DNA from: Chaetomium olivaceum
Taxonomy: Eukaryota > Ascomycota > Sordariomycetes > Sordariales > Chaetomiaceae
NCBI GenBank assembly: GCA_039881045.1
Contig: JAYWVB010000048.1
Coordinates: 1 to 64,000, forward strand
DNA: 64,000 nt
Direction of reading: 5' to 3'
Position numbers and translations under genes: made by a program. The notes beneath the pieces are model-generated. The model did no database searches and had not been told where the DNA came from. It saw nothing but the letters and a program-made list of their open reading frames with translations. Of the stretch, positions 21,978 through 33,263 are shown piece after piece. Position 1 is the stretch's first letter; the number at the start of each line of letters is the position of its first letter.

Positions 21978-23154
21978 GATGGCTGCCCGCTTCCCGCGCT
22001 CCCGGGAAGCGCAAATTCATGAAGAGAGAAAACGCGCAGGTGCGGAAGAGGGCGTGAGGCGGGGATGCCAGCCAGAGATCGTCAGGCCACAAGGGAGCCC
22101 CCAGCGAGCGGAGCGAGCTGTCGTGGAGAACTTGTCTCACTCCCAGACAGGCGAACGAATGCTAAGCCTCGGTTGCGATCCGACGGAACGGTATCGTCAG
22201 GCGTTGACAGACAAAGACTTTCTTCGCGAGGGGGGGTCCTGAAACGGGGTCTCGAAATGTCTACAACAAAGTGATCCAAGTTCTAGAAGAACGTTAGGGA
22301 ATGTCGGGTGGTGGGGTCCCCGAGGCGGTGTCAGGGGTTTAGGTGGGAGCGGGAGCGGATGATTTATGGATGGAGCAAGTCAACTTGTGAATGTTTTGCG
22401 GTGGATCGGGTGTCACTGGGAGACCGAGTACCGGCTGGCGGAATGACGCGCCCAGTTCACGCTGCAATCGGTGTGGTGGGTGGCTGTTTCATGGGGCAAT
22501 GCAGGCCTACCAGAGCCCCGCTCGAGGCTAGGCACAGCGCTCTGCCGGCCGGTTGCCAGCGGGCAGCATTGTTCCAGCGGCCAGGAACCAGGGGCCAAAC
22601 GGACTTGACAGCAGATTACCAATTCATGCAGGTGGGGAGGTTCCATCCAGTGATCCCACAACTGCCGTTGATGGGACTTGGCCGCGACGTCGTCGCCCAA
22701 GTTCAGGCAAGTGTCCCGAGGACCTCCATTATCAGAGTCAGACATCTCAAAGACCTCACAAGTAGCGTAGGCTCGTTGTCGGTATAGAAACATCATTGAA
22801 TGCATTAGCTAGGTACCCAGAGTTTCTCCTGCGATGATGTGGGCCGGAACTCCAACCACGCGCCCCGCCTTCGCCTCTCCCTATCGAAATCCCAAATGAC
22901 TCTCGAGGCGCCCAACCAGGAGGAGTGTTGCTACGCAACGCCCAACACTAGTAATGTAATGACATGCCTTCCAAATGCTGACAGACGCCGGCCAAAACGC
23001 CAGAACTCCGAAACAAAAAGAGTGGGTCGGGCTTAAACCGCCCATGCTACACGGTCCAGGTGTGTGATTGCTCCCTCCGTAGATATTGCGGCCGCCGTTG
23101 CCAGGTATTAGGCCCCGCCGATTCAGAACGTTTCGCGAGGTGGCCACCGCGCTT
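21978..23154. other. Intergenic, 5' of kinesin and 3' of RAD6
   Basis: Kinesin promoter and RAD6 downstream region, about 1.2 kb. Short open frames in it (for example 22308-22787) have no recognisable content. No RNA gene seen. Confidence 0.55.
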
Positions 23155-23790
23155 TCAGTCGTCCCAGCTCTTCTCCACGGTCTCCCTGACCCGCTTCGTA
23201 TACTCCTTGCGGTTGTCTTTGTATAGGTTGGACGCTTCGACATTCGCGGGAGATCCGGTGTTCGGGTCGTTGAGCAAACTGCCAGTAGTGTCAGCGACAA
23301 ATATCCCAACCCTCATGTAACTAGCCCACCCACCTCTGAATACTGGTAAGCACGGCTGCAACATCGTAAGTCGGACTCCATCGGTTCTGGAGAATATCGA
23401 GGCATAGTTCGCCCGTGGCGTAAACGTTTGGATGGAACATCTGGCTGATAAACTTGACGGACGGCGGTTTGTTGGGGTATTGTTCCTCGAAATGCATCAC
23501 GAGTCTGAAGGTTCCGTCTTCGAAGGGGGTATCTGCGGGACCGATAATGACGGCATTCCTGATGAGGGCCAAGTCAGTCGCTGCGGGCACCAGGCATTGT
23601 CACGATAAGAGTTGCTTACCAGGTCATGACATTGTCGGGGACGGGAGATGCGGAAACACCAGCAGGCGGGTCTGTCTGCATACGCTATAGCTTAGGGGTT
23701 AGCATCGCGGAAGCTCCGGAACGAGCGTCTCTGGTGATATCGTCGCACCTTGAAGTCTCGCATGAGGCGGCGGCGGGCGGCGGTCGACAT
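23155..23790 (-). CDS. rad6: Ubiquitin-conjugating enzyme E2 RAD6/UBC2
   Basis: E2 enzyme for histone H2B and PCNA ubiquitination and N-end-rule degradation. Four exons: 23790-23749 (MSTAARRRLMRDFK), 23684-23620 (RMQTDPPAGVSASPVPDNVM), 23558-23334 and 23278-23155. Introns 23748-23685, 23619-23559 and 23333-23279 all join in frame. The UBC fold is complete: FRLVMHFEEQYPNKPPSVKF, HPNVYATGELCLDILQNRWS with the catalytic Cys in GELCLDIL, YDVAAVLTSIQSLLNDPN and the C-terminal helix ending VRETVEKSWDD. It is about 151 residues and lacks the long acidic tail of the budding-yeast protein, as in other filamentous fungi. Divergent with the thiolase gene. Frame intact. Confidence 0.96.
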
Positions 23791-24568
23791 GGTGTTTGCT
23801 GAAACAGAGAAGCGCTAGGGTCGTTGTTGAAGTCCCGGTGGGTTTGCAAAAAATATCGCTAGTGCAGCACGAGGGTAGCAAGAAATTAGAGTTGAGGCCA
23901 AAACAGATGCGGACAAAACGCGGTGCTGGGGCGAGTCAAGTTGAGGGCGATGATGGAATCCAGACTGGACCGGAGTTCAGGTGAAGTATTGAATTAGCGG
24001 GGGCGATGGTGGCCAATTAGGAAAGGCTGAAATGGCTGAACGGGTGCACCGTGCGGGGGCCATTCTGGCAGATCCGCCGCGGAATCGCCTGTCGATCTGG
24101 CAGCTCCTCCTTCATTATAAGAAAGTGCTGCTTTGAAGGCCCAGCACACGGTAAACCCGAAAGTTTATCCCCCACCCGAATCTCTGGTGTGATAGTTCTC
24201 TGTCTCCTCAGCCGAGCCTTGAGTTCCTTCCCAAATGTCCAACCACTAGTTAGGCCCCACTGTAGCTTACCTAACCAAGCTTTTCCCGGGTGCCGAAGTG
24301 GCGGGGGCGGGCTCCATCTTGCCCGGGTTACCATGTCCCCACCTCCACACTCTCCCGCCCCGTCGTCCGTCACAAGCCGAGCAGTTCCGCCTAACCCAGC
24401 GCCATGTCTTTAAGACGCCAACCCTCGGCAGGCCGAGTTTGCTCATGACATGCTCTACCTCGTCCACCGCCCCCCCTCTCTCTTGTTATTCCCTCGTGGC
24501 GATCATAATTCTCTGTCGACTTGCACTTCCATTTGCGCTTCGTTGAGCACACAATCTTCCTTGTAGCT
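23791..24568. other. Divergent promoter region of RAD6 and the thiolase gene
   Basis: 778 bases; the right half is C/T-rich, as expected for the thiolase leader. An in-frame ATG at 24521 upstream of the chosen thiolase start would add 16 residues. No other feature. Confidence 0.5.
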
Positions 24569-25986
24569 ATGGCGGGGCAACTCAGGCACGCGCTGCGCGT
24601 ATCACCGCAGCTCAGAACCGGCTCGGCTCGGCTGTTCTCGTCACAAGCCTGCCTTCGTCAAGAGATCCGAGATGCTTACATTCTAAGCGCATCTCGGACA
24701 CCAACAGCCAAGGTATGTGTTTGATCAATATTTCTAAGTTTCTAGGCATCTTGCTTGCGGTCAGTCGGCTGATATTTTTGTAGTTCAATGGCTCCTTTTT
24801 GAGCGTTACCGGCCCGCAGCTTGGTGCTGTCGCCATCAAGTCTGCCCTCGAAAAGTCTAAAGTGCCCGTCAGCAAGATTACCGATGTCTACATGGGCAAT
24901 GTGCTCCAGGGCTCCGTTGGGCAGGCTCCGGCCCGCCAAGCCTCTATCTTTGCCGGCCTCCCACCGTCGGTTGAAGCTATCACTATCAACAAGGTGTGCG
25001 CCTCCGGGCTGAAGGCCGTTGCCTTCGCGGCACAGAATATTCAATTAGGTCTTTCCGAGGCCCAGATTGCGGGCGGGTTCGAGAATATGTCGAGGGTGCC
25101 ATACTACATGCCCCGCGCGAGCGGCTTGCCTGGTTTTGGGCACGTGAAGATGGAGGATGGACTCATCAAGGACGGTCTCACCGACGTTTACGATCAGATC
25201 CACATGGGAAACTGCGCCGAGAACACGGCTAAGAAATATGAGATCTCGAGGGAAGCACAAGACCAGTACGCAATTCAGTCGTACCAGCGGGCGCAGGCCG
25301 CCTGGAAGAACAACGCATTTGCCGACGAGATCACGCCGGTCACGGTCAAGGGGAGGAAGGGTGACACGGTCATCACCACGGACGAAGGGTACCTCGACGT
25401 CAAGCTAGAAAAGGTGCCCAGTCTCAAGCCGGCATTCGTACGTGACGGCACAGGAACTGTGACGGCGGCCAACTCATCGACGCTGAACGACGGTGCAAGC
25501 GCGCTGGTGCTGGGCAGCAAGGCGATTGCACAGGAGTATGGCGCTGGGTCGCGGGTCCTCGCACGCATCTGCGGTTCAGCCGATGCCGCCGTAGACCCCA
25601 TCGATTTCCCAATCGCCCCGGCCAAGGCGGTTCCTATTGCTCTAGAACGCGCTGGCATCACCAAAGACCAGGTCGCTGTCTGGGAGTTCAACGAGGCCTT
25701 TGCCGCTGTCATCAAGGCCAACGAGAAGGTGAGTGAAACCCAGCCGTTATCCCCAGAATTGGGAACCCACACTAACCGCGGCATCTAGATCCTTGGTCTG
25801 GAGGGTGCAAGAGTGAACCCACTTGGTGGAGCCATCTCACTCGGCCACGCCCTCGGCAGCTCGGGTTCGCGTATCCTCGTAACGTTGCTCCATCAGCTCA
25901 AGCCTGGTGAATATGGTGTTGCGGCCATTTGCAACGGTGGAGGCGCAGCATCGGCGATGGTCGTGCAACGGATTGAGTCTGTATAA
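24569..25986 (+). CDS. erg10: Acetyl-CoA acetyltransferase (thiolase II), mitochondrial type
   Basis: Joins two acetyl-CoA to acetoacetyl-CoA, or the reverse. Exons 24569-24712, 24784-25728 and 25789-25986, with GTATGT and GTGAGT introns. The first 37 residues (MAGQLRHALRVSPQLRTGSA...) are Arg/Ser-rich without acid residues, a mitochondrial presequence, so this is probably the ketone-body/isoleucine-pathway enzyme rather than the cytosolic sterol-pathway copy. Thiolase motifs: nucleophile Cys in INKVCASGLKAVAFAAQNIQ, WEFNEAFAAV, GGAISLGHALGSSGSRI with the catalytic His, and the second catalytic Cys in AAICNGGGAASAMV. About 428 residues. Frame intact. The symbol is by family; paralog assignment is inference. 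Confidence 0.94.
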
Positions 25987-26609
25987 AGTACAAAGAAGCT
26001 TACCTGGATAACTCGAAGGTATCTTGGTTCAAGCACCGCATCATCCAGGATTTGAAGGTTGTTGTGTTCAGGGTTAGGGCTGGCTATATGATCCGAAGCC
26101 TGTGGCCGCAGGAGTTATCTGGTGTTTCGTTGTCGTTCTTTGTAAATTTAGGAACACAGAGTGTGGATGCCACGGTACCGTAGTCACGCTTCTTTCAATA
26201 GGTTAATCCCGTTGTATTTTGGTCTTGGAAGAACTTGCTGTTTTATCAGCGACTTCCTCATCCGGAGCGCGAAAACGCTGAGCTACGACCATCTCAAAAC
26301 AATAAAAAACACAGGGCGCACCTAATGCGCTCGGTTGTCCTCTCCGGTACCTCACTCACCGACGTATCATGCCTCGAGCATCTAGCTCGAGAGCCAGCAC
26401 CTGCATCTTTTCCTGATTTCCGTTCCACTTTCCATCTTCTTCCACCCTTTCCACTTACCACGATAACGATGCAACAATAACCACTCCAGTCGAGTCGCGT
26501 TCCCACACCACGCCCATCACTCCTTCACCTTGATACGCATCCCGGTCTTCTTCACCACACTTTATACCACAGTTTATTCCGAGCACATTTTAGCGTCATT
26601 GCCGCAACC
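25987..26609. other. Intergenic between thiolase and CSN12 genes
   Basis: Contains AGGGTTAGGG at 26070-26079 just after the thiolase stop, then a C/T-rich leader of the CSN12-like gene (26380-26600) with a short upstream ATG frame from 26235 that stops before the main start. Nothing else. Confidence 0.5.
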
Positions 26610-28395
26610 ATGACGCTTGTGGTCAAATTCCTGTCCAGTATTAGAACCTTCGTTCTCGAGCAGAATGGCGACGAACTTCGCAGTTGGCTCGTGGTCGAAC
26701 ATGACGTCTCCAATATTTACTTTGAGATGAGCAACGAGCTTAAAGGTGGCTTCCCCGCGAACTCGCCAGCTCTTGAGAACCTGATCGATAAAAGTCTTCC
26801 GCAAGAGGACAACGTGCCGGAGGGGAAGGGATCCCCTTGGCCCGGCTTCAACTCGTTCATCAAAGAGTATCTGGAGTACTGGCGCGACGTCGACTTCGCT
26901 GATATTGTCCGGCTCCATTCCCGGCTCAGCGATCTTCTCAAGTACGGTTGCCGCCTCCCTACTTCTCCCCCACCGACTGCCTAACTAATATGCATAGCTC
27001 TTGCGCAAATGCCCTCGCCAACCCCACATATGGCACCATGCTGCTGCAGACCAGCATGTCGCTCTCCGAATCGCTGTCCAAGTTGGTTATGAACCTTACT
27101 CGGCAGACGGAGCTGCTTGCGCAGATCCAGGGCGTCATGACCGGGGAGGAGTCGGGCGAGAGGAAGTCCATTGTCGAGCTGGCGGCCGACATCATCCAAA
27201 AGATCTTCACTTCTTGTCTGACAGATCGTTCCAGCACGAGGTGGTCAGAACCGAGAGGGAAAAAAGTGGCTGTCTACCTGTTTGCCAACCTCACCTTGAA
27301 ATTGCTTTTCGCCGTAAGGCTCTCCTTCTGTTCGCTGTCACCTACCGTATGCTAACTGGATACAAGTGCGACAAGAGTCGGCTCGCTGTGCAAATGTTCA
27401 CCAATCTTTCGACGAGTGGGCCAGCCCTTTCGCTTTTTCCAGCATCCCAGAGAGTCACCTTTCTCTACTACCTCGGCAGGTTTCACTTCGACCACGATCA
27501 CTACATGCGAGCCGAAATGTGCTTGGCCGAAGCCTACCGCGAGTGCCTGCCGCAATTCCAAAAACATCGCCGACAGATACTCACCTATTGGATCCCGGCG
27601 AACCTCCTGCTCGGACGCTTCCCCTCCTGGGCCCTGCTTCAGCGCCCCGAAGCTGTGGGTTTCTCCGACATCTTCTTCCCCATCTGCGCCGCCATCCGCT
27701 CGGGGAACTTCGTGGCCTTCCACCAGGCTCTAAACCTAAACCGAGACTGGCTCTGGGACAAGGGTTTCTACCTCACATTCCTCTACCGCCTAAAACCCCT
27801 CGTCTGGCGGTCCTTTACCCGAAAGGTATTCCTAATTACCGGACAAGGTGCGGCAGGCAGCGGTGGCAACCGTGCCGCCTCCTTGTCCTTTGAAGACCTA
27901 GCTACCGCCGCAGGATACGTGCAAAAGCTTCTGGAGGGATACGTGCCCGCAAAACCGGCGGCACGGTCCCACCCGCCTAATGTAAACAAGCTCCTCGTCA
28001 AGGCTGTCACGAACAGCGCTACGGGCGAGGCGGACGCGGACTCGCTGCTAATGCCACCGCCGGGCGGCCCCCGCCGTTTGATGCCGTCAGAAGGGTTGAT
28101 CTTTGGCAACAAGAGACCGGACCCCGAGAACATGGAATCGGTCGTCGCGGGGCTTGTGAATTCGGGCTTGCTCAACGGGTTCATCGCCCGCCAGCAGAAG
28201 CGTTTTGCCGTCGAGGGGGCTAAGAAAAAGGGCGGCAACGCTGTCGCGGCGGGGTGGCCCACTCCCTACGAGAGCATTCTAGAACGGGCCCAAGAAGCTC
28301 ACCAAGAGGCGTTGGACGCGTGCGATGCTGGGGAGGGTGTCGACCTGCCGGGTGAGATAGACGATGTCCCCGGTTGGGTCCGTACTCCGGCCTAA
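26610..28395 (+). CDS. CSN12-like PCI-domain protein
   Basis: PCI-domain protein of the Csn12/Thp1 group, linked to the COP9 signalosome and to mRNA export/splicing in yeast. Exons 26610-26941, 26998-27313 and 27367-28395; introns 26942-26997 (GTACGG...CTAACTAAT...TAG) and 27314-27366 (GTAAGG...GCTAAC). Landmarks: WPGFNSFIKEYLEYWRDVDF, RGKKVAVYLFANLTLKLLFA, SQRVTFLYYLGRFHFDHDHY, AEMCLAEAYRECLPQFQKHR, QILTYWIPANLLLGRFPSWA and the C-terminal PCI half with NKLLVKAVTNSATGEADADS. A Pro/Gly-rich insert (MPPPGGPRRLMPSEG) follows. About 558 residues, longer than the yeast protein. Convergent with the SUN gene. Frame intact. Confidence 0.9.
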
Positions 28396-29272
28396 ATTTT
28401 GACGGGGTAGGGGAGGGTGCGTGTGGCGTGGACCGGCCTGTCTCATCGTCTGCATCGTATAGCGAAATTTGAAGTTGGATACAGATTATATAACATACCA
28501 ACAATGTCTCAGCATTTTCTGAAAATGGCATTCAAGGGAGGGGCACGGTTAACTAGACGGCGCCTCTGTTTGCGAGCTTAGATTCCTGACGCGAAGCACC
28601 TGACTCCTTTGCTCATATAACGACGCAGGCAGGAAACATGTAATCGTCAATCGTTTTACTTTCATTGACTAAACTTTGCCGTGTCTGCGCATCTTCGACC
28701 GACAACCATCGGCGGGACCGACAGACACACCTTTTCCATTCGCCAGTTTTCCAAATAAATTCAAGCCATCCAAATCCAGGCCATCCATCCCGCATCGTCC
28801 TCATTCCGCCATACATCTCTCTTCAGACATAAACAACCAACTCATCCAAAAAACGAACACACACAATACCCCATACCAAAAACACACCAGTGACCCAACC
28901 ATGGGGTTCAAGAACCCAAGAAACGAAACCGAAGGGGTATATCGCGAAGTTGCAGAAACAACTTTTGAACAGAATGCGGCGCCCGAAGAATCGAGCAAAG
29001 GGCGGCTGCCGAGAATCGAAAAGGCGAAAATAAACGACGGATCAGATCCCCCAAACCGAGGGAACGATCGCCATCGGCGAAAGATTTCGGGGGGTTCCGC
29101 CGAAAAGAACCCAAAAAATATAATAAACAATAACGCAGGCGCAAACCGCGGGATATAAGGCGTTTCCATATAAAAAATAGCAATTAAGATGGCCGATCCC
29201 AGAAAAACGGGATCGATCGAAGGGTATGTTGAATCGAACAAGCGGCACCGAGAAGCAACGAACGGGCTCGGC
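28396..29272. other. Convergent spacer between CSN12-like and SUN genes
   Basis: About 880 bases. 28640-28900 looks like a promoter and CA-rich leader and is followed by a small ORF (listed separately). The rest is 3' sequence of the two flanking genes. Confidence 0.5.
28901..29158 (+). CDS. Candidate small hydrophilic protein, 85 residues
   Basis: ATG in a good context (CCCAACCATGG) after about 100 bases of C/A-rich sequence that resembles a fungal leader. The product begins MGFKNPRNETEGVYREVAET and is strongly charged, rich in Lys, Arg, Glu and Asn, with no hydrophobic segment. Codon use is A-rich and differs from the flanking genes. No family recognised. It may instead be antisense to the 3' untranslated region of the SUN gene, whose stop is 115 bases away. 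Confidence 0.3.
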   Translation: MGFKNPRNETEGVYREVAETTFEQNAAPEESSKGRLPRIEKAKINDGSDPPNRGNDRHRRKISGGSAEKNPKNIINNNAGANRGI

Positions 29273-30795
29273 TTAGAACAGCGCAGCCGCCGCGACGAGC
29301 GCGACCACCAAGCCTGCAATCGCCGACCCGCCCTCGGCGGCGGCAGCACCCTCGTTGCTCGACGTGGACGCCGCGGGCTTCGCGGCGTCGGGGGTCGGGG
29401 TGCGCACGGGCTGGGCCGTGGGGCTCGGGGAGGTGTAGAAGGAGGTGTCACCCTGCACGTCCTGCTCTTGGAAGATACCGCCGTACCAGGCCTCGGAGGA
29501 GGTAGGTTCGGCCGCGGACGAGGTGGTCTTCTTGGAGGGGGTGGGAGACGGGGCGGCCGTGGTGCGCACGCGCGTGCTGGTGGGCTTGGCGCGAATTGTG
29601 GTCTTGGGGGGCGGCGGGGGCGCTTCCGGGGTCGGTTCCGGCTCGTCCTCGTCGCTGTCACTGTCGCTGTCACTTTCGCTTTCGTCGTCGTCACCGCCGC
29701 CGCCCTGCGATCCGTCGGTGTTGAAGACGACGATGTTGGCGGTCTTGCCCTTGGCGACGGTCACGACGCAGAAGGAGTCGCCTCCAACACTGGTGGCGCT
29801 GGAAGGGCTTTCGAGGCTGCCGACGCCGCCCTTGGATGGGTCGATGACGCAGGGCAGGCCGTTGCAGCCGCCGTCGGGGCACTCGATCTTGAGGCCGTAG
29901 GACGGGGTGACCTTGGCCAGCGGCACTTTGAGATATTCGGGGTTCCAGGCGATCTTGACGAATGTGTCTCCGTTGGCCATGGTGTTGGCTCCGGCGACGT
30001 AAGGCGTCCAGTTGCCGAGTGCCTTGGTCAGCGACCCCCAAACGCAACCGATCGCGGCAGATATCCCGGGCGCGTTAACGTAGTAGCTGGTGATAACGGT
30101 TAGCGCTGCTCCGAGGGAGGGGTTAGCCGTGACACTCACTGTGCGGAAGTGCCCTGCCAGTAGTCCGGTCCCGGAACAGCCAGGGTTGCTGAGTCTGTGA
30201 CGTCCGTCGGGATAATCATGGCCTCGTTGCCCGGCAGGACCGTCTGGCAGAACGACACGATCTTTCCCGCCTTATTGACGGCCTTGACGGCGCCTGTGCC
30301 GTCCACGCAGTAAGGGCCGTCGAACGGCTTCTCAAGCTTCCCACCGTTGCAATAGAGCCCTCCGTACTACAAAGATTCGTCAATATCTTGCCTCAACTCA
30401 GGAGAGGAAACGGGACTACCCACCATCGACTCGGGGTAGACCTGTACCGTGTCCGGCTTCCATTGCGCCATCACCTTGCCCGACACACAGGCGATCGGGC
30501 ACCACTTTCCATCCTCACACGGCTCATCCGGACTCATGGCGAACCCGTTGTTGACATCTCCCGGGACGTGTACCAGATCGGGGTCGTCCGGCAAAGAACA
30601 CGAGGCTTTCCTCGCGGAGACCTTGGGAGCGCCAATGATCTCGTTGGCCTGTCGTTGCTCGTGCCCATGCCCGTGCCCATGTCTCCTGGCATGCTCAATG
30701 TGCGCGCGTCTGTGGCCGAGGTTGGCGGAAGCTGGCTGAGCGGAGAGCAGCACCGAGGCCGAGCCGATGGCGGCCTGGACTATCGAGAATTTCAT
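29273..30795 (-). CDS. SUN-family secreted cell-wall protein with predicted GPI anchor
   Basis: SUN (Sim1/Uth1/Nca3/Sun4; GH132-type) wall protein involved in septation and wall remodelling. Exons 30795-30424, 30366-30140 and 30086-29273; introns 30423-30367 and 30139-30087. Signal peptide MKFSIVQAAIGSASVLLSAQ, then a His/Gly-rich stretch (HARRHGHGHGHEQR). The SUN domain reads MSPDEPCEDGKWCPIACVSG, GGLYCNGGKLEKPFDGPYCV, FCQTVLPGNEAMIIPTDVT, TSAHYYVNAPGISAAIGCVW, WTPYVAGANTMANGDTFVKI and CNGLPCVIDPSKGGVGS. The C-terminal third is an acidic Ser/Asp run (DDDESESDSDSDSDEDE), a Pro/Thr/Ser-rich linker and a terminal hydrophobic tail (SAIAGLVVALVAAAALF), typical of GPI attachment. The GPI tail is inference from hydrophobicity. 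Frame intact. Confidence 0.94.
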
Positions 30796-32378
30796 GGCGT
30801 TGGAGCTGGGGAGCCGTGGCTGGAGATGTTCGATTGTGGAGGAGACAGATGTCCGGGCTTTTGCACTGCCTCGAGAAACCCCTGACTGATTCAAGCTTTT
30901 CCAGTTCCCCCTAACTAATCATGCGATTTCCGAGCCGAGGCGAGCGAGCGAGCGAGTCGGCCAGTCTAATTTCGTTGGATGTTGATGAACGAGTGTCACT
31001 ACAACGGCCACAGCGTCGAGGATATCAAACGAGAGGATCGCTCAACGCGTGTCGAAGAGGGAGAAAAGAGAGAACGTTCTGCATAAACCCAGAACGACGG
31101 TGAGGAAGCCGATGATGGTGTGGAGAGAGAAAAAGGCGCGATGCCCAGCTTTGACTGAGACCCCCGTGGACCTTCCAGGACCTGCTCCATGATTTCTCCG
31201 GGGCACAACTTGGGGGCAGCGGCCGGGCCAACAGGAGGATCGGGCTTGATGGAACCCCATGTCCGCGCTGGAGGAGCTGCCCAATCAAGACGGCGGGCCG
31301 AACGCGGTTCCTGGTGTCTCATCTCGGCAGTGGACACACATCGCCAGGGGTGAGGACAGCTCGGGCCAGGCACACCCGCCCTGGCCCAATGGCGGCTGCA
31401 GTTTGAGATTGCGGTGCGAACGGTCCAGGGCCCAGACTGCCAGTGACAGCTTTCTCCTGGCACATCCAAAAATGGACAGATGTGGGATTTCACCCTGGTT
31501 CAGATCTGAAAAAGTTTGCTTTGGTTTTGGTGATTCAGAATTGCTTCTTTTTGGCTTGTTGGCCGGATTCCCTATCGAGTCTGAATGGGAGATTGGATTG
31601 TCGACCACAATCTCATCGTTGGTGTGCTCATGCAAGACAGTTTTTTGGTGGCTTATTGGGCGCGGTTGGAGTCGGTCATCGGTCTCCGACGAAAAGTCGC
31701 CAGCTTTTGGCATTTTTGACATGGTAAGAACGCGCTTTTTCGGCAAACTTGGCATACATAGAGAGCTCTTCAGCCCTGTGGGAAATCTCTCATCGCGGCA
31801 AAGAGAGATATCCCCGTTTGTCCTCAAGGAAACCTGTCGTTACGGCTTTTCTCCTCTCGGGAATGCCGTCATCAACCTCCGAACGGGAAGGTTGTTGCGG
31901 TTGTGTTCGGTCGGCTAAAAACAAGACATGCCGTCATCACAGGCCGTCGCCCACCTCGCCTCCCGTGACTCCTGGCATACTTCATACGGCCCGGGTCTGT
32001 TCCCTGTCGATAATTGCATGGTGTTTTGCCGCATAAACTCTTAGATGAAGCCAATTGGCCCGTGCAAGGCAAAGACTGCGCCTGGCTTGCTCACCTCACC
32101 TGTCCTATTCGACGCGTGTGTTTCCCCATCCTGGCTCTTCTCTAAACAGGTTGCTCAGACAAGAGCAAGCCCTTGGCTGGGCGGTTGATATGCCGCGTAC
32201 GAAGTACTGGCCACTGTAAAGCTTCTTGTGGCTATCTCCCGGTGATAAACTAGGTAGTTACTCATGACTCCCGCAGGCATGGCTAGTTGGCTGGTTGAGA
32301 GCCCAGGAGGCAAAAAGACCACTGACTCCCAACCTCATAGAGGTTGAGCTTGTTCCCGGACGAAGAGGAAAAAGAAGA
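30796..32378. other. Upstream region of the SUN gene
   Basis: About 1.6 kb between the SUN start and the tRNA. Open frames occur on both strands across 31260-31920 (219 codons + strand, 180 codons - strand) without any recognisable content. Read as a long promoter/leader of the SUN gene. Confidence 0.5.
32369..32373 (-). terminator. Pol III terminator of tRNA-Leu
   Basis: TTTTT on the - strand, five bases after the discriminator base. Confidence 0.8.
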
Positions 32379-32481
32379 TGACAAGGGTGAGATTCGAACT
32401 CACGCCCCTTTCGAGACCACGGATTCTGATTAAGGGTTGAACACCTTAACGTGGCGCCTTAGACCGCTCGGCCACCTTGCC
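32379..32481 (-). tRNA. tRNA-Leu(AAG) with 21-nt intron
   Basis: Acceptor stem GGCAAGG pairs with CCTTGTC, discriminator A. D arm GGCCGAGCGGTCTAAGGCGC is typical of leucine tRNAs. The anticodon stem CCACG/CGTGG encloses loop TTAAGG+C with anticodon AAG. The intron (32443-32423) starts after position 37 and contains CCCTTAA, which can pair with the anticodon loop, the normal tRNA-intron arrangement. It has a long variable arm (class II), and T arm GTGAG-TTCGAAT-CTCAC. Confidence 0.95.
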
Positions 32482-33263
32482 TTTTTGATTGTTGTGGATT
32501 GAGTCGGTTGCAGACTTTTTTTGTGGAACTGCAGCTGCGTTGGGACGGGGCCGAGTGGAGATACCCACCTGTGGCTAGAAAAGAAGAGTTGGGTTCCATC
32601 ATGTTTGCTATCTGCGATTTGGAGTTTTGAACGTGAAATATGGCCGTATGTATGGGCACGACTTTGCTGGGGGCTTGGGCTGTGCATATTGGACAGAGAT
32701 CCAGGATTGTTGCTGCAGGATTAGTTGACTGGATAGGCCTAGCAGTGACTACTTCTGTCAAATGTCAGAGACCTGGAAGGGAACCATTGGAGGCGCGTTT
32801 GAGCTCCGAAGGACACCTGCATTGCCGCATGCTCCTGCATCAAACTGTGCTGAATAAAATCAAATAAAGCATCACACATTAGGTTTTGTTTGGGCGGTTA
32901 TGGGTTTAGTTACTTGGGAGCGGTTGGTTTCCATTTTTTTTCTTTGTTCGAAAGAGGACCGAACATCTCAGACAAGCCCCTCGGTATTTCCTAGTCCCAT
33001 CTCAAATCAAAATGTAAGGTAAGCTTGATATCCCAACTACAGGCCCACCAAAATCCGACAGTGTGAATTCAGTTGGAATCGACTCGCACACAAGAGAGAA
33101 CACAAGAACACGGGCCCTTTCTCCCATTTGTACTGTTAAAAGAAGCGAAAACACCAACAGCACGTGGTTTCCACGTGCTTTCGCGTGAAATCGTTACCAT
33201 TCGCTTCCGGTCACGGGACGGCGCGACAAACCAACGACAACTCGAGTCCTTCCAGCCGAAGTC
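32482..33263. other. Intergenic between tRNA and Clr2
   Basis: AT-rich around 32860-32960 with a T run, then the Clr2 promoter. No gene seen. Confidence 0.5.

Noticed and set aside
31259..31918. 219-codon + strand frame and 180-codon - strand frame upstream of the SUN gene
   Set aside because: Open on both strands at once, no recognisable motif, no convincing leader or splice sites.
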